64,000 bases of DNA from an uncultured Ruminococcus sp. (lineage in GTDB: Bacteria; Bacillota; Clostridia; Oscillospirales; Ruminococcaceae), in NCBI GenBank assembly GCA_900539835.1, contig UQDR01000010.1, forward strand, positions 1-64,000, read 5' to 3'. A program made the translations under genes and the position numbers. This document shows positions 54,698-62,642 of the stretch, piece by piece. The notes beneath the pieces are model-generated. The model searched no databases. It was given only the letters and a program-made list of their open reading frames with translations, and was not told where the DNA came from. The first letter of the stretch is position 1; each line of letters starts with the position of its first letter.

Positions 54698-55375
54698 TTA
54701 CTCCTTTGATTTTATATTTGCAGTCTTTGTTTCCCAAGAATAGTCATATTTACTGACGGCATGACTGCCGTCCATTATTGTCTTATATTCAGAAACACAA
54801 ACTTCAACGCATTCTTCAATAAAGTTTTCTGCACATTTTTTCTTAAAGTGTTTAGGCTCTTCATCTGATTTTTCATTGAAATCAGTCTGCATATCCTTTA
54901 TAAAATCCTCAACTTCAAAAAGAAAAATATTATTGATTTTTTCTGATTTATAACCTTCAGGCTCAATAAGATTATTGGTAAGCTCGTATTTTTCTACTGC
55001 CCAGCCGTTTAATATATGATAATCTCTATAAAGTTGATTAAGAAAATTCGGATCTCCACGCATTGAAATAAGACCCATATCATAATACAAAACATTTCTA
55101 AAAATGCAGTCCTGTATTAAATGAAAGTAATAACCCAGATAAAGTTCGTCTGATAATATCTCTTTTTTATAACGAGCGAAAAACTCATAAAAATCAAAAC
55201 GCTTTCTTTTGCCGTTATCAAATATTTCAACGAAGTGAGTATTTACCTTCCGTTTGTCCGCTGATAAAACGGAATCGGGAAGTATATGTCCGATACGAAA
55301 GCGGTTTGAGTCCGAAATCGGTAATATCTTTTCAAGCTGAGAAGCTATAGCAAGATGCATTATACGAGACGCCAT
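54698..55375 (-). CDS. Zinc-dependent phospholipase C-like protein in the fatty-acid operon (2)
   Basis: This 225-residue protein shares the layout of the paralogue at 53065: His7 in MASRIMHLAIAS, Asp34 in HILPDS, His47, and His85-Asp89 in YYFHLIQDC. Overall identity looks low, so the duplication is old or the two were recruited separately. It is cytoplasmic, lies between fabH and fabK, and its stop overlaps the fabK ribosome site. TAAGGAG precedes the ATG. No function is known to me. Confidence 0.6.
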   Translation of the reverse strand: MASRIMHLAIASQLEKILPISDSNRFRIGHILPDSVLSADKRKVNTHFVEIFDNGKRKRFDFYEFFARYKKEILSDELYLGYYFHLIQDCIFRNVLYYDMGLISMRGDPNFLNQLYRDYHILNGWAVEKYELTNNLIEPEGYKSEKINNIFLFEVEDFIKDMQTDFNEKSDEEPKHFKKKCAENFIEECVEVCVSEYKTIMDGSHAVSKYDYSWETKTANIKSKE

Positions 55376-55414
55376 GTTTACTCCTTAAACTTGGATTTAT
55401 CTGTTCTACTGCAC

Positions 55415-56428
55415 TTAGTATTCAAACACAACTCCACCGTAGGTCAAACCTCCGCCGAAACCGACTAAGCAAACCTTATCTCCTCGCTTTATCCTACCCT
55501 CTGCAACAGCGTCGCAGAAAGCAATAGGAATAGATGCTGAAGAAGTGTTGCCGTAGCGGTCTATATAAACAATCATTTTATCCATGGAAAGTCCAAGGTT
55601 TTTTGCCGCCGTTTCAATAATTCTTACATTAGCCTGATGAGGCACGATAGCATCAAGCTCGTCAGGAGAAATCCCCGCCTTTTCACAAGCCTTGGCAACT
55701 GCATTAGGCATAGCCTTTGTTGCAAATTTATAAACTTCCTTACCGTCCTGAGTAAAGAAATAGTCCTTGACCTCAGGCATGTCCATATCGAATTCTTCTT
55801 TATTGGTACGGAATACATTTTCTGATTTAAGCGCTCTTGATACTAAGTATTTAGCGCCGTTTCCATCTGCTCCGAAAAATGAAGCATATAGAGTATCCTC
55901 CTGTTTTTCAAGCACAAAAGCTGCTGCTCCGTCACCGAAGAGAATACAGCTTGAACGGTCGCTGTAATCCACAAACTTTGAAAGCTCTTCCGCCGCAACA
56001 AGAAGCACAGTTTTCACGTCATCATCAGATTGAAGATATCTTTTTGCCATGTCAATGCCATAGTCAAAGCCTGTGCAAGCACAGTTAATATCAATAGCCA
56101 TACATCCGATAGCTCCGATCTCACGTTGAATCAGACAGGACATAGACGGGGTATAAAAGTCAGGCGTACAGGTTGCGGCAATAATCAGATCAATTTCTTC
56201 AGGCTTTATTCCGGCATCTTCAATAGCCGCCTTTGAAGCCATAGCGCCCAAATAATAGTTAGGCTCACCGTTTGAAATATGTCTTGTTTTAATGCCTGTT
56301 CGCTGAGTGATCCATTCATCGTTTGTATCAACGATTTTAGCAAAATCCTCGTTTGTGGCAATAAGCTCAGGCACATATTTGCCTATGCCTTTAATTCTTA
56401 TTCCTGTTTTCTTTAAACCAGAGTCCAC
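55415..56428 (-). CDS. fabH: 3-oxoacyl-ACP synthase III
   Basis: This 337-residue enzyme starts fatty-acid synthesis by condensing an acyl-CoA with malonyl-ACP. Cys118 (NCACTGF), His264 (PHQANVR) and Asn294 (YGNTSSAS) form the catalytic triad. It starts at a GTG with GGGGG 7 nt upstream and heads the leftward operon. Confidence 0.95.
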   Translation of the reverse strand: MDSGLKKTGIRIKGIGKYVPELIATNEDFAKIVDTNDEWITQRTGIKTRHISNGEPNYYLGAMASKAAIEDAGIKPEEIDLIIAATCTPDFYTPSMSCLIQREIGAIGCMAIDINCACTGFDYGIDMAKRYLQSDDDVKTVLLVAAEELSKFVDYSDRSSCILFGDGAAAFVLEKQEDTLYASFFGADGNGAKYLVSRALKSENVFRTNKEEFDMDMPEVKDYFFTQDGKEVYKFATKAMPNAVAKACEKAGISPDELDAIVPHQANVRIIETAAKNLGLSMDKMIVYIDRYGNTSSASIPIAFCDAVAEGRIKRGDKVCLVGFGGGLTYGGVVFEY

Positions 56429-56476
56429 AGAATAACCCCCAATTATAAATAAATACTTAAATATTTTTATATGCAG

Positions 56477-56505
56477 TTGTGAAAATATCTAAATTGTGAT
56501 ATAAT
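56477..56505 (+). promoter_or_regulatory. Candidate fabD promoter
   Basis: TTGTGA and TATAAT with a 17-nt spacer, about 215 nt before fabD. It overlaps the region where the divergent fabH promoter must lie. The 56429-56721 gap otherwise holds only an AT-rich stretch and a palindrome at 56672-56683; no FapR-type site was seen. Confidence 0.5.
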
Positions 56506-56671
56506 AAATATCATAGATTTTTCGGTAAAAATTTCTTATAAAAACTTAATCTAACCTTTTCTATTATAAACTTTTTTTATGGCTTCATAAAGAACAATTT
56601 GTGAACAAGTTATATCCAACCCCGATATTTTAGCACATTTTCATGATTGTTTTGTCGAACGGTAAAAAATA

Positions 56672-56683
56672 AGACATATGTCT
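56672..56683. promoter_or_regulatory. 12-bp palindrome upstream of fabD
   Basis: AGACATATGTCT is a perfect palindrome 39 nt before the fabD start. It could be a repressor operator for the divergent fatty-acid genes; there is no direct evidence. Confidence 0.25.
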
Positions 56684-56721
56684 AATTGTAAAAATAATAT
56701 ACACAAAGGAGTAAAAAAGCT

Positions 56722-57654
56722 ATGAAAAAAAACATATTTTTATTTTCCGGTCAGGGTTCTCAGTATGTAGGTATGGCAAAGGAGCTTTGCGATAAGTATG
56801 AAGGTGCAAAGAAAATTTTTGAAACTGCTAATGAGATTCTGGGATATGATCTTGCAGACATCGCTTTTAACGGTCCCGCAGAGGAGCTTAATAAAACTGT
56901 AAATTCACAGCCTGCAATCATGGCTTGCTCGCTCGCCGCTTTAGAAGCGGTTAAAGCTGAGGGAATTGCTTTTGACGGTGTTGCAGGTCATTCCTTGGGC
57001 GAATATGCTGCAATGACTGCAGCAGGAATGCTTTCTGTTGAGGACGGCTTTAAGATAATAAAAGCAAGAGCCGAGGCTATGCAGAAAGCGGCAGAAGCGA
57101 ACAAAGGCGCAATGTGTGCAGTAATTGGACTTTCAGCTGAGGAAATTGAAAAGACCTGTGAAGAAATTGACGGATATGTTGTTCCTGTAAACTATAATTC
57201 AACTGTTCAAACTGTTATCGCAGGCGAAGTTGAAGCAGTTGATAAAGCAATCAGTGTATTTACTGATAAAAAGGCAAGATGCATGAAGCTGAACGTAGCG
57301 TCAGCTTTCCATTCAAAGCTTATGCAGTCTGCTTCTGAGGAATTTTATGAAAAAATAAAAGACGTGAAATTTAATGAGCCGAACGTTGAATTTTACAGCA
57401 ATGTGTTAGGTGAAAAGCTTACAGACTTTTCTGATATGCCTTCACTTCTTGCAAAGCACATAGTTTCACCCGTAAAATTTACCTCAGAGCTTGCTCAGAT
57501 GGATAACGCAGGATATGAAAATTATATTGAGCTTGGCCCTAATAAGGTTCTTACAGGACTTGTAAAGAAAACACTAAAGGGCAGAAATGCTGTAAATGTT
57601 GAAAATATAAAAACGCTTGAAAAAGCACTTGAGGCATTAAAATATGCAGAATAA
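56722..57654 (+). CDS. fabD: Malonyl-CoA:ACP transacylase
   Basis: This 310-residue enzyme moves malonyl from CoA to ACP. The catalytic Ser91 is in GHSLGEYAAM and the histidine in SAFHSKLM (about residue 198). It points away from the rest of the fatty-acid cluster, overlaps aroK by 11 nt and has AAGGAG before its ATG. Confidence 0.95.
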   Translation: MKKNIFLFSGQGSQYVGMAKELCDKYEGAKKIFETANEILGYDLADIAFNGPAEELNKTVNSQPAIMACSLAALEAVKAEGIAFDGVAGHSLGEYAAMTAAGMLSVEDGFKIIKARAEAMQKAAEANKGAMCAVIGLSAEEIEKTCEEIDGYVVPVNYNSTVQTVIAGEVEAVDKAISVFTDKKARCMKLNVASAFHSKLMQSASEEFYEKIKDVKFNEPNVEFYSNVLGEKLTDFSDMPSLLAKHIVSPVKFTSELAQMDNAGYENYIELGPNKVLTGLVKKTLKGRNAVNVENIKTLEKALEALKYAE

Positions 57655-58162
57655 AAAAAATTGCTCAATTTATCTTTGTGGTTTTATGGGCTGTGGAAAA
57701 TCAACGGTCGGAAAACAGCTTGCAAAAAAATTAGGCAGGAAATATACTGATCTGGATTTTTATATAGTTAAACAGGAAGGCATGAAAATTCCTGAAATTT
57801 TTGAGAAATACGGTGAAGCCTATTTTCGTAAGGCAGAAACAAAGGGACTTTCGGATCTTGCTGAAACAAGCGGCGTTATAGCTACGGGAGGCGGCGCACT
57901 GCTTTCTGAGGAAAACGGAGAGACAGCAAAAAAAGCCGGGCTTGTTATCTTTATAGATACTCCCTTTGAAATTTGTTATGAACGTATAAAAGGTGATAAA
58001 AATCGCCCTATTGCTTATAATTCAACAAAGGAAGAGCTAAAAGAACGATTTGATTACCGCCGTCCTTTGTATCTGAAAAACTCCCACCATGTCGTAAGCG
58101 GAAAAGGCAGTCCGCTTTCAATAGTACAAAGAATTATAGACATATACGAAAATAATACATAA
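57644..58162 (+). CDS. aroK: Shikimate kinase
   Basis: This 172-residue kinase phosphorylates shikimate in the aromatic amino acid pathway. P-loop GCGKSTVGKQL (about residues 16-26), the DLDFYIVK segment, FRKAE and GGGALL match the family. It overlaps fabD and ends with a terminator. The pairing with fabD is not obviously functional. Confidence 0.93.
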   Translation: MQNKKNCSIYLCGFMGCGKSTVGKQLAKKLGRKYTDLDFYIVKQEGMKIPEIFEKYGEAYFRKAETKGLSDLAETSGVIATGGGALLSEENGETAKKAGLVIFIDTPFEICYERIKGDKNRPIAYNSTKEELKERFDYRRPLYLKNSHHVVSGKGSPLSIVQRIIDIYENNT

Positions 58163-58170
58163 AACAGAAA

Positions 58171-58201
58171 AAAACGGACGAACCTCGTGTTCGTCCGTTT
58201 T
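58171..58201. terminator. Bidirectional terminator after aroK
   Basis: AAAACGGACGAAC/GTTCGTCCGTTTT perfect stem with a 5-nt loop, between convergent genes. Confidence 0.85.
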
Positions 58202-58206
58202 CTATA

Positions 58207-58968
58207 TCAGCTAAGTGATGAAGCATTGTCCTGTATGTCAGGAGTTATGGTCCCTGTTATATATTCAAAGTTAAATATTTTCCATTTGCCTTTTACCTTT
58301 CCTACATAACAGTAGCATTGCTCATCCTTTGTTCCTTTTGTTCCCTTAAAGGTTTCGGTTAGTGAAATAACATATGCTTCTGAAATATTTGGCGCACTTC
58401 CGTATGCCTCTTTATAGCTGTCTATGCTGTAATTTTCCAGCTTTGATGTCTTGCCGAAAGCAACCGAAACGGAAATATTCTCGCCGCAGTCGTCAGAGTA
58501 AACTGATATCAGTTTATCCATATATTCTTCTTTTGAACAGTTTGCTTCCTCACGGTCTTTTTTAAGCTCAGCTTTAATTTCTGACGGAAAGCATTTTAAA
58601 TAATCATCAAAATCACGTTGATTTATTGCTTCAAAATAATCTTCAATGACATCGTTTTTGTCACCGAATGAAATAACACCGCTGCTTATAAGTCCTGCAA
58701 CAATTATTGCCACAGCTGCTACAGCAATAAAAATCAGCAGGTTTTTATTAGACTTCGGATTTTTTGCCTTGGCGGCCTTTTCTGAAAGCTTTTCACGCTG
58801 TCTGTCATAATATTGAGTTTTCTCTTCTTCAGTCATAAAACGAACAGGCTTTGTGGTTTTCTTATATTTTTCCGCAGCCTTAGTTTTTATGTCTTTGTTA
58901 CCGTATCCGCAGTGATTGCAGTAATCACCCTCATAATAATTTCCGCAGGATTTGCAAACCTTAGACAT
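58207..58968 (-). CDS. Zinc-ribbon membrane protein
   Basis: This 253-residue protein has a zinc ribbon at the amino terminus (Cys5, Cys8, Cys17, Cys20), a charged linker, one membrane helix (about 76-100) and an extracytoplasmic domain of about 150 residues that looks NTF2-like. Function is unknown. A related layout, with similar Cys spacing, occurs in the gene at 62643. Confidence 0.7.
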   Translation of the reverse strand: MSKVCKSCGNYYEGDYCNHCGYGNKDIKTKAAEKYKKTTKPVRFMTEEEKTQYYDRQREKLSEKAAKAKNPKSNKNLLIFIAVAAVAIIVAGLISSGVISFGDKNDVIEDYFEAINQRDFDDYLKCFPSEIKAELKKDREEANCSKEEYMDKLISVYSDDCGENISVSVAFGKTSKLENYSIDSYKEAYGSAPNISEAYVISLTETFKGTKGTKDEQCYCYVGKVKGKWKIFNFEYITGTITPDIQDNASSLS

Positions 58969-59050
58969 TTTCCTACACCTCTTAATAATATATAATAACT
59001 TATTGTATTATATTCTAATGCTTTTGTCAATTAGTTATGATAAAAAACAA

Positions 59051-59074
59051 CCTCAGGAAATAATTTTCCTGAGG
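59051..59074 (-). terminator. Terminator after the solute-binding gene
   Basis: CCTCAGGAAA with its complement TTTCCTGAGG and a short loop, followed by a T-containing run on the minus strand. Confidence 0.7.
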
Positions 59075-59092
59075 TGTAAAAATCACAATTGA

Positions 59093-60517
59093 TTATTTAA
59101 GAGCAGCAAGCTGGTCATTAGCTTCGTTAATGAGGTACTTAACGCTTCCTTCATTTGAAGTACGGCATTCTGTCCAAGTCATTGAATCTCCGCCTGTGAT
59201 CATTGTTGCCTGGTTAACGTCATTCATGATTGTCTTAAGGTCTGATGAAACGCCGTCATGGATATCAAATACAGGGTTTTCCTTAGTCATTTCATAGATC
59301 TTCTTTCTCATAGCAATCATTTCGTCGTTCCACTTATAATCATCTCTGAGCTGTTCTTCAAAGATTTCAGATGAAATGTCGCTGTCTGCTGCTGTCTTAA
59401 CACATGTCATATATGCAGCAAAGCCTTCTGGGTTAGGAGCCTTATAGCAAAGGTTATAACCGTTGATACGAGCTGAAATGTAATATGTATCACTTGCAGG
59501 GTTCTTAGGCATTGGAACAAACATGATTTCGCCGGCTTCCATATCACCGAAGAGCTTTGTCTTGTTCAAAGGCTCTTCAATTGCCCAGATACCGATAGGA
59601 ATGAACAATGTTTTGTGTGAACCGAGACCGTCGCCGTTTTCGCCGTTGCCGCGAGTATTCCAGTTGTTATCACAACGTGGGAATACTACTTCGTTCTTCT
59701 GAAGGTCATACATTCTTGACTGAATCTTTTCGATTTCAGGACTTGACATATTCTGAACAACTTTTCCGTCTTCCATTGTAATCAAGGGCACGCCGCAGCT
59801 TTCGGAAATAGCGTTGTTATACCAGTAACCGTCAAGAGCATACTTATCTTCTTCAGCGTCTGTGAAATCAAGACACATTTTTTCAAATACATCCCAATCC
59901 CATTTGCCTTCTGCAAATAAGTCAGCAGGCTGTTCAAAGCCTTCGTCCTCAATTGTTGTCTTGTTATAGAAGCAAGCATATGAAGGTGTAGGCTGAATAA
60001 CAGCAATATAGTGCTTTCCGTTGATGCTGAACTGATCAGCGATATCCTTTGTATCAGCCCAAAGCTCAGAATTATAGTCAATATAATCGTCAATAGGCTC
60101 AAACTGCTGTTTAATAGCACCCTTAGGGAATGTATCCATATCGTCAGCCGGGAAGAAGTCAGGAGACTGACCTGACATTACAGCAGTAGCAAGGTCATCA
60201 TATCTGGTTTCAAAAGTTGTAACCTTAGCTTCAATTTTTCCGCCGTATTTCTGCTGGAAAAGTGAAAGTGCTGGTGATGCAGCCTTTCCGTCAGCTGGGT
60301 TGATGTCATAGTGAGCGAGCCACTTAATTGTTTTGTTTTCAAGTTCAATATCAGGAAGCTTATCCAAAAGACCCTTTACCATTTCTTCCTGCTTTGCATT
60401 AAGCTTAGAAATTTTTGCCGCTGATGAAGAATCACCTTCACTCTTATCACATGATGCCATAGCGGCAGCCATGATCAAAGCAAGGCTTCCTGCTAATAAT
60501 CGTTTTGCCAATTTCAT
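59093..60517 (-). CDS. ABC transporter solute-binding lipoprotein (sugar type)
   Basis: This 474-residue lipoprotein has a signal peptide with a lipobox ending at Cys23 (MASC) and the fold of extracellular solute-binding proteins. The frame opens at 60580, but AAAGGAGG precedes the ATG at 60517 (MKLAKRLLAG). No permease or ATPase gene is adjacent, so its transporter must be elsewhere. It has a consensus promoter and its own terminator. Confidence 0.85.
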   Translation of the reverse strand: MKLAKRLLAGSLALIMAAAMASCDKSEGDSSSAAKISKLNAKQEEMVKGLLDKLPDIELENKTIKWLAHYDINPADGKAASPALSLFQQKYGGKIEAKVTTFETRYDDLATAVMSGQSPDFFPADDMDTFPKGAIKQQFEPIDDYIDYNSELWADTKDIADQFSINGKHYIAVIQPTPSYACFYNKTTIEDEGFEQPADLFAEGKWDWDVFEKMCLDFTDAEEDKYALDGYWYNNAISESCGVPLITMEDGKVVQNMSSPEIEKIQSRMYDLQKNEVVFPRCDNNWNTRGNGENGDGLGSHKTLFIPIGIWAIEEPLNKTKLFGDMEAGEIMFVPMPKNPASDTYYISARINGYNLCYKAPNPEGFAAYMTCVKTAADSDISSEIFEEQLRDDYKWNDEMIAMRKKIYEMTKENPVFDIHDGVSSDLKTIMNDVNQATMITGGDSMTWTECRTSNEGSVKYLINEANDQLAALK

Positions 60518-60595
60518 TAAAAAATTACCTCCTTTAAAATCTCTATGGGTAAAATCCCATATAAAAAAGCAACAATCCATATTTTTGCTACTTTA

Positions 60596-60624
60596 ATTAT
60601 AATAAAAATAAAAAGCATTGTCAA
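60596..60624 (-). promoter_or_regulatory. Promoter of the solute-binding protein
   Basis: TTGACA (60619-60624) and TATAAT (60596-60601) on the minus strand, 17 nt apart. Confidence 0.85.
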
Positions 60625-60688
60625 TCAGCATTTTGCAATATAAACACTATTGTTTTTTGGTTATTATGACAATAAGGAGATAATAATA

Positions 60689-60724
60689 TGATTAACAGAA
60701 GAGTATTTCTGTCTTTGAGATGAG
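60689..60724 (+). pseudogene. Short ORF with strong ribosome site, possible gene remnant
   Basis: AAGGAG precedes an ATG and 11 codons (MINRRVFLSLR) that stop in an overlapping ATG for a further 12 codons (MRLNNETKRTID). No longer frame follows before gpr. It may be the start of a decayed gene; too short to identify. Confidence 0.25.
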
Positions 60725-60765
60725 GTTAAATAATGAAACAAAACGAACTATAGATTGAATATGCG

Positions 60766-61638
60766 CTAAGAAATAAGCGAAGAAATCTCTTCATCGCTCA
60801 GACTTGGGTGAAAGGTTCTGTTTACTGCCGATGCGATCAATCCGGCGGAGCGCATGACAAGATTATCAATACTTTTGGGAGTAACAAGCATACCGTTGAA
60901 TTCTTCGGGTACAGAAGAGCTGCAAAGTCCTTCTGCAATAGTGTTCATGTCAGCAACAGTAGGAACACCGATAGCTATACAAGGAACACCTAAAGTGTTT
61001 TTTGAAAGCTCTTTTCTTGCATTCTCCACACCGCTTCCGGGGGAAATTCCGGTATCGGTAAGCTGAACGGTAGTGCCTAAATGAGAAATATCAGAACAGG
61101 CAAGAGCGTCAGCAATTATGATCACATCAGGCTTGACTAAATCTGCGAGAGCCTTTACTGTTTCGGAGGATTCAACACCTGTTTGAGCCATTACCCCTGT
61201 AGTGATTACAGTTACATCTGATAGATCCGAGGTGTCCAGATCTTTTGCTAACCGCTTAATATGACGTGTGGCAAAAATTTTTTCAGCAGTAAGCGGCCCC
61301 AAGCTGTCGGGAGTAATAGCACGGTTGCCAAGTCCTGCGAACATAATTCTTTGAGGGATCTTTCCGATAAGCGAACGAAGCTCTTGGCTCAATATATCAA
61401 TTTGCTCACTGAACAAATCAGAATAAAGACTGAAGCAGCCCTTTGTGTTTTCCACAGTGATATATCTTCCCATAGGTTTTCCGATTATGTCAGCAGCCTG
61501 TTGGCTGTCAACTGTAATTTCAGTAACCTTAATATCTGCGTTCTCATAAAAATGCTGAGTTTGGGATACTCCGCTTATGGGAGCAGTGGTCAGAACCTGC
61601 TGTGCTGATTCCATAGCAAGGTCGGTGCGGATAGACAT
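60766..61638 (-). CDS. gpr: Germination protease GPR
   Basis: This 290-residue enzyme degrades small acid-soluble spore proteins during germination. The frame opens at 61761, but AAAGGA and the family start MSIRTDLAMESA fix the ATG at 61638; RTDLAME also resembles the self-processing site. GLGNRAITPDSLGP and NTLGVPCIAIGVPT are further markers. It implies a sporulation programme in the organism or its ancestor. Single-gene unit. Confidence 0.93.
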   Translation of the reverse strand: MSIRTDLAMESAQQVLTTAPISGVSQTQHFYENADIKVTEITVDSQQAADIIGKPMGRYITVENTKGCFSLYSDLFSEQIDILSQELRSLIGKIPQRIMFAGLGNRAITPDSLGPLTAEKIFATRHIKRLAKDLDTSDLSDVTVITTGVMAQTGVESSETVKALADLVKPDVIIIADALACSDISHLGTTVQLTDTGISPGSGVENARKELSKNTLGVPCIAIGVPTVADMNTIAEGLCSSSVPEEFNGMLVTPKSIDNLVMRSAGLIASAVNRTFHPSLSDEEISSLIS

Positions 61639-61755
61639 AAGCTTTTTTCCTTTCTTAAATAAATAATAAATGCAAAATAACATAAAAACCACGTAATTTT
61701 GTCGAATTGTACAATAGATAACAAAATTTTCGTTAAATTTTTTAGGTCTAACCCC

Positions 61756-61784
61756 TTGCAATTTTGTTTTTAATGTGGTAAAAT
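61756..61784 (+). promoter_or_regulatory. rpsT promoter
   Basis: TTGCAA and TAAAAT with a 17-nt spacer, about 100 nt before rpsT. Confidence 0.6.
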
Positions 61785-61887
61785 AATTTACAAGACTTGT
61801 TTAAATGGTTAATTGCATTTCCTCTCAGTCGTGTAATTAGCTTTTGCAATAAGTACAAATTTATTCATGAATGAGGGAGGTGCCGAT

Positions 61888-62139
61888 ATGCCGAACATTA
61901 AATCTGCTAAGAAAAGAGTTAAGGTTATCGAAACAAAAACTTTGAGAAACAAGGCTATAAAGTCTGATCTTAAGACAGCTCTTAAGAAAGCTGACGCTGC
62001 TGTAGCTGAAAATGCTGCTGATAAGGCTGAAGTTGTAAAGGCTGCTATAAAGAAGGTTGACATGGCTTGCTCAAAGGGCGTTATGCACAAGAACAAGGCT
62101 TCAAGAAAGAAATCTCAGCTTGCTAAGTCTTTAAACTAA
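61888..62139 (+). CDS. rpsT: 30S ribosomal protein S20
   Basis: This 83-residue basic protein starts [13 protein letters not shown] and ends with [16 protein letters not shown] as S20 does. The frame opens at 61867; GGGAGGT lies 6 nt before the ATG at 61888. It faces away from gpr, as in many Firmicutes. Confidence 0.96.
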   Translation: MPNIKSAKKRVKVIETKTLRNKAIKSDLKTALKKADAAVAENAADKAEVVKAAIKKVDMACSKGVMHKNKASRKKSQLAKSLN

Positions 62140-62148
62140 CTGATAAAA

Positions 62149-62175
62149 AGGCTCACACTAAAAAGTGTGAGCTTT
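62149..62175 (+). terminator. rpsT terminator
   Basis: GCTCACACT/AGTGTGAGC with a 4-nt loop and a T run. Confidence 0.85.
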
Positions 62176-62190
62176 TATTTTATCTTTCTG

Positions 62191-62219
62191 TTGACAATTG
62201 AATATAAAGGTGATATAAT
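62191..62219 (+). promoter_or_regulatory. tRNA-Pro promoter
   Basis: Consensus TTGACA and TATAAT with a 17-nt spacer, 15 nt before the tRNA. Confidence 0.85.
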
Positions 62220-62234
62220 ATCATACGGAGATTT

Positions 62235-62311
62235 CGAGGTGTAGCTCAGTTTGGTAGAGCACTACGTTCGGGACGTAGGGGCCGTGGGTTCAAGTCCCGT
62301 CACCTCGACCA
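62235..62311 (+). tRNA. tRNA-Pro (anticodon CGG)
   Basis: The 77-nt cloverleaf has the acceptor stem CGAGGTG/CACCTCG, a D arm TAGCTCAGTTTGGTAGAGC, the anticodon stem CTACG/CGTAG with loop TTCGGGA (anticodon CGG), the T arm GTGGGTTCAAGTCCCGT (stem with loop) and an encoded ACCA end. Its own promoter and terminator flank it. Confidence 0.95.
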
Positions 62312-62354
62312 ATAAAAAGGCAGTATGCTTCGCGAAGCATACTGCCTTTTTATT
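62311..62354 (+). terminator. Perfect 44-bp palindromic terminator of the tRNA
   Basis: AATAAAAAGGCAGTATGC and its complement meet at TTCGCGAA, giving a 44-bp perfect palindrome that begins at the last A of the tRNA CCA end and finishes in T residues. Confidence 0.8.
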
Positions 62355-62401
62355 GCCGGTAACGTTGAATTGAAGTCATTGACATGTTTTTACAGACCCT
62401 G

Positions 62402-62489
62402 ATTTTGCCGGAGGCAAAATATGTGCCGACAAAACGAACTGAGATTCATTGCAAATAAAGTGTCGGCATTGTCCCGTTCACCCCGACCA
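62402..62489 (+). pseudogene. Remnant of a second tRNA 3' end in hairpin-rich sequence
   Basis: GTCCCGTTCACCCCGACCA (62471-62489) is nearly the 3' end of the upstream tRNA-Pro and is again followed by a GCAGTAGGC-type terminator. No 5' half is present. Before it lie a TTTTGCC/GGCAAAA hairpin (62404-62419) and an inverted repeat TGCCGACA/TGTCGGCA (62424-62431, 62461-62468). It looks like a decayed tandem tRNA or an attachment-site scar. Confidence 0.5.
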
Positions 62490-62496
62490 AAAAATT

Positions 62497-62528
62497 CGCA
62501 GTAGGCTAAAGCCTATTGCGGATTTTTG
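62497..62528 (+). terminator. Terminator after the tRNA remnant
   Basis: CGCAGTAGGC/GCCTATTGCG (one G-T pair) with a 4-nt loop and GATTTTTG. Confidence 0.65.
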
Positions 62529-62561
62529 TCGTGTGTGATAATGAATTAAATCCCATAGTAT

Positions 62562-62591
62562 AAAAGTAGAGAATGCTTATTCTCTGCTTTT
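62562..62591. terminator. Terminator after the zinc-ribbon gene
   Basis: AAAAGTAGAGAAT/ATTCTCTGCTTTT with one mismatch and a 4-nt loop, downstream of the leftward gene ending at 62643. Confidence 0.65.
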
Positions 62592-62642
62592 AGTAATTAT
62601 ACCTTTAATTTTTGATTAAGCAAATATAATTTTTCACTTTCC

